Assembly: GCA_029207755.1 (NCBI GenBank)
Contig: JARCOQ010000016.1
Location: forward strand, 253,001 to 317,000
Source of the DNA: Chamaea fasciata
Lineage: Eukaryota; Chordata; Aves; Passeriformes; Sylviidae
Length of the DNA: 64,000 bases
Reading direction: 5' to 3'
The notes under the pieces are model-generated. The model saw only the letters and a program-made list of their open reading frames with translations. It ran no database searches and was not told the origin of the DNA. How positions within the stretch are numbered: the first letter of the stretch is position 1; every line of letters starts with the position of its first letter. Of the stretch, positions 1 to 13,800 are shown in pieces. The position numbers were made by a program, and so were the translations under genes.

Positions 1-2788
1 CTTTAATGAGTTACACCAGCACCCCTATCTGATCACCTACACCCCACAGAGGATTTACCCATAACTTCCACTAGTCTGTGAAGACACAAGTCTCCTGTCT
101 GGTCACAACTTTGGTAGTCCAATGAATTTCTCAGTTCTCTCCTCCTATTGGCTGAAAGTTTCCTTGGCATGGGAAACTTCTGTCCATCAGTGAAGCCATC
201 CTGTGGCTCATCCACGGTTCCCTCTCCATTCCTTTCCCACACTGATGCAGTCAGACTGTCCCTGTGCTGTTCCATCTGTCTTAGTTCACTTCACTCTTCG
301 TCCCTCGAGAGGAGGGGCTTGCCCAAGGTTGGGATAGAATGCCTGGAGAGGAAAGTTCATGCAAGTGGCACCGGAGGCAGAAAAGGAGAGGAGGGTCTGC
401 TCTTTGCCTCGTTAGGTGTCTCCTGTTCTCTTCTACGGCTTCCACGGCCACATCTCTGCATTGCATTCCTCCCCGCAGGTGCCACTTCCCCCTTGACTGT
501 GCCTAAATTTGCTGTGTTCACTGTGACTGGCAGCCATTGTGACCTGTTGGTGCCCCATAGATCATTTTTAAGTGATAATTGAGGCATATAATTCTGACTA
601 TTCCTGCATTCCCTCAGTTCTTTACCCCTCAAATTAAAATTGCTTAACAACTTTAATCAAACTCAACCAAGCTCTCGACTGAACCAGGAAATGCTGAGAA
701 CATCTCATTGCATTTCGATTCAGGATATTTTAATGGGAAGTAGGAGGTACAGATGCTGTTGAAAAGCACGAATAAGCCCCGAGAGACTTGGCAGAACACT
801 AACATGTGAAGGAAAGAGTTGAATGCACAATTCTATAATCCACATTTTGCCAAAAGCAATGGCCACATGCCACAGACCTTCATGTGCAGCCAAACTCTAT
901 CAGCTGCACTAGCTGCTCTAACTAATCCTATTTACTGTCATCACTGACCCTAAAAAAATCCCCCAACAAACCCCAGAGAAGTCATAAGGTGGGAGTTTCA
1001 AATTACCCCTACATCTTGTCCTATATCTCACCTTTCAAATGTGCCTGTGTAGCTGAGCGATGAAGTTTTTGCAAGATGTACTGGATAATTGTTTTGAGAG
1101 GGAATTAGTGCCCAGGAATTCTAGACAAAAAAATCAGCTTACTTATCAGTGCCGAGAAAAGTGCATTCCTCTGCAGAAGCAGGTAACATATAAGCGGAAA
1201 CAACTAAAATCTGCTAAGGAGCTGTGAAGGCTAAGCAAAACTAACCACTCTGTGACAAAATTGCTGATACTTGTGAACCGATGTCACCTGAGTCAGCTCA
1301 TAAATATTTCAGAAGCAGGAAACTCAGGCAGTTAAACCGGGGATGAAATGGTAGGCATATTTAAAACAAGCAAACAAATCCAATCAGGTTACTCAGCCCT
1401 GAGCCACAATGTATCCAGTGTTTCCTGTGGGAATTAGACAGTCTTGAGCAGCAATTAACGACCATAGAGGTGATTACGACTTTTTTATCTCACAAATCCG
1501 TGGGAAGGGAGAATATCTGGTTTCGCCTTGTTCAGGTGGTGGTTCAGAGCTGTGTGGAGATTTAGGCTGCCTATAAAAGTGTTTAATGTGCCTTTAATAT
1601 ATAGAGCTTCTTGTGCTTTTGTTTGGGGTAGAGTTACTTTTTCTTCCTAGTAGCCAGTAGAGTTCTGTGTGATGCTGAGGCTTCTAGAAACACTCAAAGG
1701 ATCGGGACTTTGAGTTGGTAAATTTTGTGCTCCTGATAAAATTTTGAATTGAATAGAAGTTTTATCTTCTTTTTTTGTTTTAAATTATCATTGGATATAA
1801 TTTCACATCTGTAGAGTTTCATATTGTCTCCATTCAGTTCTGGAATGGAATCTGAAGATACTTGAAGGCAGGAGCAAGCATTACCAGAAATCTGCTGGAG
1901 GAAACACCCTGGTGGTGTTGATGTAGGGACACTCAGAGAGCCCCGCAGTAGAATTAAAAGCCAGAGGACTGGGGGAAAGGTAAAACCCGGGCTGTGGCTG
2001 ACACAGGTGAGCTGTGGCAGGGTCTGCAGGGACTGCAGCTCACCCTCATCACCCTCTCGCCAGTGCCTGGGCCCCAGCCAGTCTCAAAGTGGGAAGAGGA
2101 ATCCAAGGCACTGGATTGCTTTGATTTACAGGAGAAAATAAGTCTTTAAATTGTGGGTAGATATCACAGACCAGGTGATGCCTTAAAATGTCAATATTCA
2201 AATCTTTTCTCTTCACAGCACTGTCAATCAAGACACAACAATCAATCTTTTGTTTGAGACCTTATCTTCAGATCACATTTACAGCAAAGGAAGCTCAGGT
2301 GGCAAGAAAGGGAGAACTTGCTCTTGTTTTAATAAGGACCGGGCAGAGGCGGACCAGCCTGACCTTCCTGATGGCTCTTGTGTATCCTGCCAGCTTTCAG
2401 ACTCCCCTCCCCCAGTACGTGTCTTGATAAATGAATGTATTCTCCTTGCTCAGATTCATAACGCGTTTGTTTTGTATACTGGGCCACAGTTCTTATGTGC
2501 TGGTCTGCTGTTCTGGCTCATCTCATTTAAATTGCATTCTAGCTCAGCTTATTCAAAGGGAAAATGAATTCTGACAACTGGCATATCTTCTTCATTAGTG
2601 TGATTGGCATAAATCTAAAATTTACGGTCTGAATGTTAACAAAACTATTTTACTTGGAAGCTATCTTACTTTATTATTTTTTAACAGCAAATAAACATTC
2701 TCAGTGAAAATTCTAATAATTGCCTTTATTTCCTCTTTAGCACTAGCCTTTTTCTCTGTTCAAAATGCTGCTAAATAATCTGCTGCTT
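1..2788. other. Unique noncoding sequence, left edge
   Basis: I see no exon, RNA gene or recognisable mobile element here. The sequence is mixed AT-rich DNA with a few T-rich runs, for example around 1770-1785. The open frames in the first 650 bases run on both strands over the same bases, have no recognisable domain and no splice context that I could support, so they look like chance. The region could be intergenic or intronic. Confidence 0.55.
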
Positions 2789-2949
2789 GTGCAGCACGTG
2801 AGTGAAACATAAGAAATTTCTGTGCTTGCCCATTTCTCTCTTAATAGAACTCAGAAAATAGACAGGGTTTCTGATTAATAAATGGGGTATGCACTTGGAA
2901 ATGAAACCATAGGGGAAAAGATTGGTAATGTAGAAGGACTAGAAAAAGA
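2789..2949 (+). repeat. Left arm of a long inverted repeat
   Basis: This segment matches the reverse complement of 4509-4680. It starts with GTGCAGCACGTGAGTGAAAC at the outer end and finishes with CTAGAAAAAGA at the inner end. By eye there are about eight substitutions over some 160 aligned bases plus three or four small indels; the largest is about 7 bp, near 2880. That gives roughly 95% identity outside gaps. Similarity stops abruptly on the inner side and fades into a short GCTG-rich stretch on the outer side. Confidence 0.9.
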
Positions 2950-4508
2950 GATGAAGAGAGCTGCTTTTGGGGAGGTGGGAGTTTTGTAAGTCAGGTGGAA
3001 GAAGGGAAGGGTTTTTTAGCACCTTCCTTTTTATTTGTTCCTTGGATTTGTGTTTGGCCCGGGTGATTTTGAAGAAGCGCCAGGAACTGAGTCCGTTTGC
3101 TGTACAACTGTGCGCACTAAAACTGTAAATCAGAGTTAAAGCTGTGATGCCTTTGTTCTGTACCAATATTTCTCCTCATAACAGCTAAAGACATCTAGTT
3201 ACACAAAACAAGAACAGCTTCCACTAAGAATATTTTGCTTTTGTTTTAAAGATGTTTCTTGAAGAAACTGGAAACTTAATGAGATAGAAAAATTCTTCAT
3301 GTATTATTTAAAATCACTGCCATCATAACAGTTCACAATACCCATCTGTTCTGCAGTATGCAAGTTTTACTCTGAATGCAAGTAATACAAGCTGCTCTGG
3401 CACATTCATTTACCAGTTCAGCAATGAAAATGAAGATATTTTTTCAGAAATTACCCCTGCAGAAAACAAAAACTTACATTAAGAAAATAATAAAAAATTA
3501 ATCCTTTCAACATACAAGCATTACACTGTCACCATTTTTTTATTAATTTATACATCCAAAAGATCACCCATGCATGAAAAAAGCAACACATGCTCATTCT
3601 TATTTTCCAGCAGACCAACAGAATGGCACTACAAATTACTGGTTTTGTCTCAAGGAGAAATGGTTATTAATCCTGTGGAAGTGGTGGAGGTGCACAGGGA
3701 AGATCAGGGTCTTTAATCAGTAGCAACCTGTTATTAAATATTTAGATAATTTTAATTGGTGCACTATAAGATTTACATTTAGAAAGGAATAATTTATAGC
3801 CTTCCATGCTTTACACGTAGACATTCCTTGAAACTTGTAATGGGATTATTTAAAGAACCACTACTAGGACACAAATAAAGAACATTTTGTTCCTTAATTT
3901 GGCAGTTCACTGGCTTTTGCACATTCATAAAGCATCGCAGTTCCTGATGAGTCCTGACTTAAACTTGTTTCATACAGATTTAAAGCTTTATCTAGACTAG
4001 AATAAATGCATTTCAAGATTCCCGCAGCACAAAACCGTCTATTTTAAACAGATCTTGAGGGTCTCCTTGCTCCTGCACTGCATCTTCCATCTCGGGTAGA
4101 TGTGGGATCCAGCTGTGAAGTGTTTCTGTGGTGAAGAAAATAATCAGCCTTGCATAACAAACTCTCTAAATTCACAGTCTCTTCTTACCAAGAAAGGAAC
4201 GGCGAGCTAAACTTTGTTCAGAGATAAAAGCTGCTGCAGACATTTGTTTACAGGCCTTTTGGCTGGATCTGAATCTTTTATTGGAGACTGCATCATATCA
4301 CTCCTGCCATCGCTCAAGCCTCCTGGGACTGAGCACCAAGGCAGCCAGGGAAGGGAGAGACACAGGCAGGAGCAGTGCACTGACTGCAGTGCCAGGAGAG
4401 CTTGTAAATACTCGGTGTGGTGGCAAAGGGAGAGGGGGAAGAGACCAAAAACTTCCCTGGCACTTTTTTTTTAATAAAGTGAGATATTTTATCTAAAAAG
4501 ATAGTTTA
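2950..4508. other. Spacer between the inverted arms
   Basis: This is 1.56 kb of AT-rich sequence between the two arms. It has no open reading frame above 90 codons and no transposase-like sequence that I can recognise. If the whole 2789-4680 segment were a DNA transposon with long terminal inverted repeats, it would be nonautonomous. I could not find a matching target-site duplication at the outer ends (left flank TGCTT, right flank CCAGC), so a local inverted duplication is at least as likely. Confidence 0.5.
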
Positions 4509-4680
4509 TCTTTTTCTAGTCCTTCTACATTACCAATCTTTTCCCCCTATGGTTTCATTTCTGAGTGCATACCCCATTTATTAATCAGAAACCCCATCTG
4601 TTTACAGGTTTTCTGAATTCTGTTAAGAGAGAAATGGGTAAGCAGAGAAATTTCTTATAAGTTTCACTCACATGCTGCAC
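4509..4680 (-). repeat. Right arm of a long inverted repeat
   Basis: This is the reverse-complement partner of 2789-2949. It is about 11 bp longer because of small insertions, the main one lying between 4590 and 4620. The two arms in one transcript could form a long double-stranded stem with a 1.56-kb loop. Confidence 0.9.
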
Positions 4681-5025
4681 CCAGCACGGAGATGCCATGG
4701 GGAAAGGAAAGGGGGTGCGGGGCCAGCTGCCTGCTGCCACGTCTGACTGCAGTGCTGCATCATGAAAACCTGCTCAGCTCACACAGCTTCCATCAAATTA
4801 GGATCAAAGTGGCTCAGTGACTTATTAGAGGCACATAATTAACAGGAAATAAGTGAACAAATTATTCAGTATTAGTAATACAAGAGGTAACATTTTGTCT
4901 GCTGTTGTGGTTTAATAAATGTGAATTCCTCAACACCCTCCTGTAACTAAGCCTGCAGAGCTCCAGCTCCCCTTGCATGGTACGTGCACAGGGGCTCACA
5001 AGCACCCCCTCCCCTGCAGACATGG
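4681..5025. other. Unique noncoding sequence before the LTR
   Basis: Nothing recognisable was found in this short interval. It has a GC-richer start, around 4700-4745, and a C-rich tract just before the LTR. Confidence 0.5.
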
Positions 5026-5461
5026 TGATACCTTAGGATTTTACCTTTCCTATTTTCCAAATCCTGTACTGCTTTAGTGTGTAACTCTAAATTCCACAGA
5101 GTGTTGGCTGCTGTCTTCACATTTTGGTCGGACAAAACAGTCCCTCTAGGCCTGAAACTCAAGGATGCCCTCTGCTTCAGGACACAAAAAAAGTGTAAAA
5201 AAGTGAATTGGGGAGGAGAAGCAAACTGGGGCAGTATGACTTCATTACTGAAGCTGTAATTGGAGGATTAACCCTTGATATGTAAATGGACCGAACCTAT
5301 TTCTGTCTGAAAAACTCATGACCCCCGTCCATCTGGGCGTGGCCCCTCTAGGAGGTTTCTGACTGCCAGAGGTGTATCTATTGAAGGCCTCCAATAAACA
5401 CCTTCTCTTATTCTCTTAATCTTGGCTAGCCTCTGTTCTGGGGAGCCACTCCAAGGCATCA
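5026..5461 (+). mobile_element. Solo LTR of an endogenous retrovirus (copy A)
   Basis: The segment is 436 bp. It begins TGATACCTT and ends AAGGCATCA, which is the TG...CA terminal inverted repeat expected of an LTR. It aligns along its whole length with the reverse complement of 62234-62669, also 436 bp, and the two copies diverge by perhaps 20%. A polyadenylation signal AATAAA lies at 5393-5398, as expected near the R/U5 boundary. No internal viral genes or primer-binding site follow it, so it is a solo LTR. The flanks (CATGG and GTGTG) do not show a clear target-site duplication, which fits an old insertion. The ERV class is not certain; the style resembles songbird ERV LTRs. Confidence 0.85.
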
Positions 5462-8400
5462 GTGTGATCAAATGTCCTCTGGGAGCTGCAGAGGCTGTGA
5501 CTCTGTGTGCACTCGTGCTGTTCCCTCCACTTGACCACAGTGAGAAAGCCCCCCTCAAGTTTACATGCTCAGCCCCAAGATGAGGGTCCCTAAAACCAAT
5601 ACAACTCATTGATTCAGCATCCATTGTAAGCAGTGAGCCTTAATTCTTCCAGCACACGCTTTGTGACACAAATTGTCGTTTGCTAACAAAGCACATTTCC
5701 CTATGCCTTAATTTGCTAAGATTAATATTGCAAAGTTCAACTTTGTGCAAGGCCTTAGCGGGACAAATTTTTCATTAATTTTAGCCAACTATCAAATTAT
5801 ACTGAGTAATTTCATATGCAGCAATGATTTAAATTAAGGAGATAACCTATTCACTGATGCAGACTAAACTGATCTCAGATTTAAAAGGTCAGAGCCTGAA
5901 CTAGTATAAATTAGTGCAGCTCTTCAGAAAACCACATAGTTGAAGTCAACAGAGCTGCTCAGTGCCAGACAAGCCCATGGCACAAGGATTCCCCCCTGTC
6001 TGGGGAACAAGGCTCAGCTGGTGTCAGGGATTCCTGCCAGGGACAAGCTGGAATGAAAGCAGACGTCCTGGAGGGAGAGGTGAAAGGATACAGGTCACAG
6101 CCTAGTGAACATGAGCCTGGCAATACCATATAGGCTTGATAAAACAGCCACTGCCCCCCCGTCAGATGTTCGGGGTGTTTTCCTCAAGAGAGGTGATTTT
6201 CAGCGCTTACCTTACCTTAAATTAACAGAGGAGAAGCCACTGTGTGTCTGAGTGGGTCAGACCGTGTCACTGTCACCCTGTTGGGATGGCAGCTGGTTCC
6301 ACAAACAGTTATATTAAAACCAGCAACAAAACTCAAGGGCTCAAAGCAGTAATTAAGGCTCAGCCTAACCAACCTGACACCTGCTAATCCCATGGGTCAG
6401 GCACCACTTGCCTCAAGAATCAGACTGCAGGTGGATATTAGTTGTAACTCTCCCCCCACAGAAGGACAGACCTGGATCCCGACACACAGCTTTTGAGCCA
6501 CATTTGGGTGCATAATAATTAGGCATTCAAATATAGAACCCATCTTTTGAGGAGTTTGTACAGCAGAGGAAAACTCCCTCCCCCACAGATTTTTGCCTGT
6601 TTTCTGCGAAGCAATGAGAAATGGAGCCTTGTTGCCTTGAGAGTGCAGGAGCCCTTCCCTGTCCCCAGCTCTGCTGGGCTCTGCTCCTGGCTTTGGCACT
6701 GCAAGCAAGCCCAGCAGCTCTGGGTGGCTCTGAGCCCGGGGAAAGTTGATTTTTTTTATTGATTTGGGGGAATTTGGACCAGGCCTGCATCCTCTCACTG
6801 AAAATTGATTCAATAAGCTGTTTATTCTCCTTTGCTATTCTACTGGCTTGGCAGGAACATTTCATCAGAGAAGAGAGAAGAGCCTGGATTTGAACCCATC
6901 TCTCCCACTGGCTTCTTCTGGCAGAGGGGCCCCATTAAGTGCACTGGGAGCAGAGAGTTTGTGAACCTTTCTGAAATTACTGCTGACAGATTAATGTTCC
7001 TGTAATTACACCAGAATATCTTGGAAACACAAATATTAATTAAGAGTATTGAACGAATTTGGGACAACCTTCAATAGCACTGAGCAGAAATCCTGTAAAA
7101 ATGAAACAAAATATAAGCCCTGGAAAAATAACCAGCATTAGTCATAGTAGATAAAGTAATGATTAAATGGTAAAGTGATTTTTGGCTCAGGATTTTTGTC
7201 ATGGCTGTGAAAGCTTTGCTAGTTGAGATCATATAATATAACAATAACAGTTTTTCTAAATTTATTGTATGTCAGATTTTCAGCAGTGTCAGAAATACAT
7301 GCTGTGTGTTAAGGTCTTTTTCCAAGCCCTGTGGCCCTGCTTCTTCGAGCTGTTCCGTGCACGCACTGAGGCTGAGAGGGCTGCTAGTCAGTTAAGTCCA
7401 TAAATGTAGTCCATAAAATTCAAGTGCTTATTCTTATAGAATAGCAACGAGGGTGTCTTCTCTAAGTACTAAAGATATTTGTTCCCTTTTTATATTTCTT
7501 CCATAGCTGGGGGAGGGTTTATGCTGGAGAGGATGAGGGAAGCTATAGCTGCTGTGTCAGACCTCCAAACCGTAGAGAGGAGAGTCTCACCTTTAGCCCT
7601 TCTTGGCCTCCCCTAATGCCCAAACTGTGCTGCATAACACCCCTGGGCCCACTCGTGCCCTCCTGGCAGGTCAAAGTCACCAGAGAAGCCACAGCAATGT
7701 TCGTCTCCTCACTCAGGGGTGTCGAGATGGGAGCATCCCTCAGCTGACGGCATTGATTGGCTTTAGCCTTTCCACACTGCTCTGTGCTACAAAATCTGTG
7801 TGTGTTCCTCTCTCTGTTTGGGGTGGGAAGCTCCAGGGGGTGAATGGGAGGGCAGCCCTGGCTGCTCCAGGGCTACTCCGGAAGGACTCAAACACCCCTT
7901 TGCTCTAACACTAGGACTGGAACGGGCCTAATCCCTTTTCTTTAGTATTTCTTAAGTCAACTGGTGAGTGAGATACATTAGCAGTCCTTCCATCTGCATT
8001 TTTTACGTGTGTCCTTACTATAGAACCAAAGTAAGAGAAGGAGCAAGGTCACCATATTACATTGGCGAGGTTTAAAAAAAAAAGTTTTCATGTGAAACAA
8101 TTTTTTTTCTTTTTTTGCATGTTCTCAACATCCTCCAAATTTTCTAAGTTTATATTTTAGAGGTTTGTACCTTCATGCTGTATCTTCCCTCATTTGCAAC
8201 AAACCTGCAAATTGAAAGGGAGAAAATCTAGTGTAAATATTAAAAATGTTCAAGCGTGGCTGAAACAAATGAAATCACAGCTTGCCCTGAAAATTATCAG
8301 CAGGAGGAATAACTAGAGAAATGTATATTCTGCTACTTGTACTAAAGTTTTGGTTAAGACAGGGAAATAAGCAGACCATAACATTTTGTGTGTATTTTAA

Positions 8401-10798
8401 AAGCAGAATCATACTTCACAATGAGAATATCTATGTATGAATTCACATCAGATAAGTAATTAACCTTATGCCACAAAATATTTCAAATCTCCCTGTCCTT
8501 GAGAATTTACTGATGGCATATAAACTATTCACATCTTTTCTGAATAATTTATCCTGTCCTTCCATTATGTCAAATGAATTTATAATCTTAGATAATGAAG
8601 CATTCCTGAGTGAAAGTTAATACAGGGCTGCACCTCCTACCAAGTACAAGTCTGCGAAAACACTTTTTTCCCCCCACAGAACTTTATAAATTCTTTACAT
8701 GTACTTATCCCAGCATTCTAGGATCAGAGAGCTTGGGTTTGTGCAGGATTTGCTGATACAAAACAAGGTAATTCCATTTATCTCAAAACAGCAAATCCTG
8801 TTTTTTCACCAATGTTAAGTCAGAGAATTCAGCCCAGAATATAACTCTACCAGAGACATGAGGACCCTAACTTTATTTAGATGCATATTCTATCCCAAGA
8901 TTACCCTTCATGTCATGACATTTAATTAAGAAAGGTCATTTTTGTCTTCTTCAGAGCACTTGTAAATATTATGTTTCCCTTATGTATAAGTTCTCCTGCA
9001 CAAAGGGATTAACACCGGTCCAGTTAAGGTCACTTCAGCTAATTTTGTGTTGAAGAAAAATGATCAGAGCAAGCTGCCTAAAATTAAATTGTCATAGGCC
9101 AGTTTGACTTTGTGCCTGTGCTTGATGACCTGTGAGTATTTAAACAGCCAGATTTATGTCGTTCTAGGACACAAAAATATGTGGTCAATAACTTCCATGT
9201 GATTATAAGCCACAAGATAAACAGCCCACTTCTGTTATTTGCCCGCTGTTGTTTGTTACAGTTCAATAAAGTTACAGGAAAGAAAATGCTGCTGATTGTA
9301 TATTAGATCTTTTAAGATTAGAGCAGGAGGTAGGTACAGGTATTTTCTCTTAATTGTGCCAGTAGGCATGAACTCTCCCTGGAGGCTGCTGACAGGGTTT
9401 CTCCGCCATGAAAGCAGATCTCTTCCTTCCTCTGTCCGTCAGGAATGGAAGTGCCCTTCAGCATCTTATTTGTTTGCTTGACTGCAAAGTTTCCCCTTCC
9501 TGTTCCATTTGTCCTCACCCTTAATCTCGTTAGGTGTTCAGTGTTCTCATCTCTCTCTTTCAAACAACGAAGGTGTCTGCTCCTTTTTTGCATTTGTCAC
9601 TTGCAGTCTCCTCCCATGGCCTCAGGTTTCCTCTGCTGGAGCAGATCCTGTGGGCGAGGCACAGAGATGCTCCGTGCTGATGGGAGCTCAGTCTGTGCCT
9701 TTATCCCTGTGGGCACGGCAGGAAATGAATAATGTGACATGCAGAAAGCCTGGCAGTGCCTTTCACTATCCCTTTCTGGAGCCTTTAAGTTTCCCAACAG
9801 TGTCTCTGTAGAAAGGGAATTTCTGGGAGAAGGAAAAAGTAGCATCCAGCAATGACATAACGCAAAGGGAGCGGGGATTTGGTGCCTGGCTCATCTCCTC
9901 CAGTGGCAAACGGAGTCAAAGTTGTAAATATTTGCCAGGGAGGCAGAAAAGGGGAAAATTGGAAATTCTACTTTCGCTAAATAATGTCATATTTAAAGCC
10001 TACATTTTAGGAGAAAATTGCTAGCCATGGGAAAGCTGCTCTCCATTCCCAGTTTCTCCCAGCTGGTATAATAGCATTAAATGGGCTCTACTGACTGAAC
10101 ACACATAACAGCACACACCAAAGGCTGTTCTTTGCTTTTCCTTCAACAGTATTCACGTTTTGACTCTCCTGAGACAAGTAAAGGGTTTAGGTCCATCCCA
10201 CGTGGCACAATAAAGAGCCACAGTTTTTTTAAGCACCCTTTCCCTGTTTTTTCAATTTCCCTTTGAGAACTAAGGAACAACTCACAGGTTTAAAAGCGCA
10301 CCTTCTGAAGCTCCAGGTCTCTAATTTTCCAACCTTTTCATTTTACCCCTGCCCATCCTGGAATTCCTGACACACTATACATATTGCGAAATTGCAAAAA
10401 TAACAGAAATTATTAATTTGATGGAAAAGTAATAAGGACAATTAGAAAACTACATTCCTAAAAGCTGAAAGGCTTACAAGGCAGGACAGGGAAAGGACTG
10501 ATGCTCTACAAGAATGTGTCTCTCAAGCAGCACAACACCTCAGTACCCTGGTTACAGCTTCCAACGTGTTCGTCAGTGGGAGGAATCTCCCAGGATGTGA
10601 TTTAGAAACAAATGTTGGGCCAAATAAAATCTTACTAAAATCACATTTGGATTTCTGCATAACTTAATGAGATTATTTTCTTTCCCCCACTCCTGAAGTT
10701 TTCTTCACTGACGAGCCTAAATGGGAGGAAATTAGTGATTGCTTAATGATTCTCCAGCACATTGGTATTATGATGACATTTTAGGAATGCAAACTGCT
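5462..10798. other. Unique AT-rich noncoding sequence
   Basis: I see no gene or recognisable transposon. Notable compositional points are an A-run and T-rich tracts at about 8071-8120, and a TATTTAAA box about 128 bp before an AATAAA at about 9265, which I do not consider enough for an LTR call. The longest open frame in the interval is about 138 codons (6397-6813, - strand) and is overlapped by others of similar length in other frames, as expected by chance. Confidence 0.5.
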
Positions 10799-10826
10799 TG
10801 ATGGATGGATTGACGGATGGATGGAA
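10799..10826 (+). repeat. Short ATGG/GGAT microsatellite
   Basis: This is an interrupted run of the GGAT tetranucleotide, with one interruption at TTGACG. It is short and degenerate. Confidence 0.8.
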
Positions 10827-13800
10827 AGATGAAAAAAAGACCCTTTCTCCAAGGAAGGAGTCTAGCAAGCTTTACATTTCAGTAGTGTTTGTGGCCAAAA
10901 GTGCTCTGAATGTATCATTAGGACTTCTCATGTGTTTCCAAATCACTCCATTTATTTCAGATGAAAATGGACCTGTGATATGTTTTTTCTTCTGGGCAAG
11001 TCTTAGTCCTGCACCAAAAGGGTTTTGCCGTAAGCTGAAGACACCCTAGGCCATGAGTGTGCTCTGCTATTTTCCATGAAATTTAAGATTGCAGTCAGCT
11101 GTCAGACTTCTGTTTCCTATTTTACCAGAAGACATAATTCATCCTGGGAGCTGACTTAAAAGTGGAATTTCAGCAAGACTAGACAACTTGAATTTGAGGA
11201 CATATGCTTTCCCTTTTGAAAAGGTCACTGTGTGCCTGGAACACAATCTCTCATTTCTGCTCTTGTTCCTTTGCAGCTTTGGGAAGTTAAGTATTCCACA
11301 GAAATTTTGGAAATATCTAGAGCAAGGAGATATCTGTGGCTAAGTTTTGATTATTGTACCCTTACTGTGGTCTTCCTGGTGAAGTTTCCTACATTTATCC
11401 ATTAGCTTCTTTAAATTTCAAAGCAAAGGACCCTTCCATTTACTATTTACACACATTAGGACAAAGCCCAGGTGCTCAAAGTGCCTTTAAATCAGCAAGC
11501 CAAGTAGACCAAGCCTGACTCCGAGGTTAAATCATTTTACTCTGAAGAGAACAAGTCAGCTAGCCTCATTATCTATTGATATGCTGCTGTAATATTTTCT
11601 TTTTCTAAATGTGGACAAACAATAAAACTTTTAAACAAATCCCTGGAATTATGGATCATAAACAAACTTGAAGTATCTTGTACTGTCAGACTTTAGCTTT
11701 ACTTCTGTTTTCCTTTATTCCTAGAGTATGTACCCATGGGGGAAACTGATGGGGATATTTATTTTTCTCAGATTTGAAGAATTAAAGGATTTATGAGCAG
11801 ATGCCTTGCAGCGTGGTAGAGCTCCCTGGTGTGGGAAGACCCCAGCCTTTCCCCAGCCCTTCTCAGAGACCCCAAGGATGGAGAAATTGTAGAGCTCTGT
11901 ATTGCAGACCTGGCCTCAGGCAGAGCCCCAAAATGCCCCCAGAGCGGAGGGCTCAGGGCATTTACTGCTGCCAGGGTCACTGTTTTGCCCTTAGAGAAAA
12001 ACACCAATAATTACAACTTGTCATTCCTCCATGATCAAAGTGGCCAGGCTGGTGAGATGTAATAAAAATAACTGAAGAAGTCAAAGGCAGCGTTTCAAAG
12101 CAATTTTTATGAAGGCAAGAGATCAAGTGATCCAATCGTTTTAGCCACTTCAATAAATATAGGGTGGTGATTAGCAAATAAAACTGGGTAATTGTAGTTT
12201 TCTGCTCAACTCGGTATAATTTGCTGAAGTATCTATGTCAATCAAAATTATATTTAGATTGACACTGTGGGGATATGTAAAACCTATTTATTCTGAATAA
12301 ACATTTAAAGAGATTATATAAGCAGTGATGTCCAAAGCTGAGGGATTTTCCCTGAAAAGATGAAGATTAGTTATCGATAATAGCCTAACATAAAACTACT
12401 CATCTGGTTTTCCAGAATAGTCTAAGGATTAATAATTATAGCCCTAGATTTTTAAAACTAAAAAATTCCTCCAAATATTCAGTTCTGGATTTCTTTGTTT
12501 TCACATCTCCAGTGTCATCAGAAAGATTCACTCAGACTGTGGGATAAACATGGATTTCTGGGATGATACTCGGGAGGTGTGGAGGACAGGCTGGGCATCC
12601 TCAGTAATGGGCTCTAGAACAGCCAGTGCTAACAGAATCCTGTCATTCACCAAGTAAATAACTGTAGTCAATGGGATAAAAATGGCTTTAATCTGGCCTG
12701 ACTTTGTCTAGGAGCTTCTACAAAACCAGGATTTGAACAAACCCTGTGGATTTCAAAAGCAATTCATTGGCAAAGCAAGCCATTTTGTTTTAAAATGTTA
12801 TTTTCCATATATGTACCAACCCTGTTTTTCAAAAGGCAAAATGGAAAATACTACTGGTATCAGTGCAAACCCAAAATTTCAAACTTGGAAAGAAAGTTAA
12901 TGAAACAAGAAAACTTGAGTTATCGCATTTTGCAAAAAACCCTTGATTATCAGTACTAGAATTTTGTTATTTTAATATTGCCACTAAAGCAAAAAATGCC
13001 AGGCCCAGCCTGTTCCTTACTTGCTCTGAAATATTATCTCTTTCAAAGCCAAGGATGATGGTATCCTTCTAGGAGCCTCCTGTCAAAAGCAGAAGTTTCC
13101 TGCTCTCAATCATTTCTTAGCCCTGAAGCTTGTAATGCTTGAAGTGAGTTTGTCTGGAGTTATTAATTTTCTCCAACTCGTTCAGAAGGAGGACTATCAA
13201 AAATAGATGCATGGAAATGTATCATTTAACTGAGAAGCATAATGCATGCAAAATTTGGCCTTGAGTAAATGATATCAAGTAGGTCACTTTAATTTGGATG
13301 GGTTTTCGTTCCTTCCAAGTCTTTCTGTCAAAATTTCAAGACTTCCTAAGAAGTGAAGAAAATGTATTTTCCACTGCAAAATTGGTGATGGCCTGATCCT
13401 TCCAGTTTGCTCTCGCTCCTCAATCCTCCACATCCACGTTTTACTGCTCCTGGGCACGCTATTTTTTGGTCCCATTTGTACAGAACTAACAAATGGAGGC
13501 TTTTTAGTGTTCTGGGGAGACTGCATACCAGATTCCCAAGAATTTGGAATTGTTAAGAATTCTGGATGCTCAATTCCTTAAAGCCAGTGTCCTGTGCTCC
13601 CTGGCTGTTGTTTGTATCCAGAACCTGCACCCGAAGCTGTTTCACAAGTCCTCTCAGTAGTATCCTATAATTTCTCCTGTCTTTTCAAGCACCAATGGAA
13701 CCTGCACTAGCAGTAATGGTCAGATTTCATTTTTTTGAGCTGAAATTTCTCTTCCCTAGAAGCTCAAAATTCTGTCATGCCTGCATTCCCATTCCCCTTC

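Noticed and set aside
9120..9270. Possible LTR with TATTTAAA and AATAAA about 128 bp apart
   Set aside because: The two signals are common in AT-rich DNA. No terminal repeats, U5-like tail or second copy were found.
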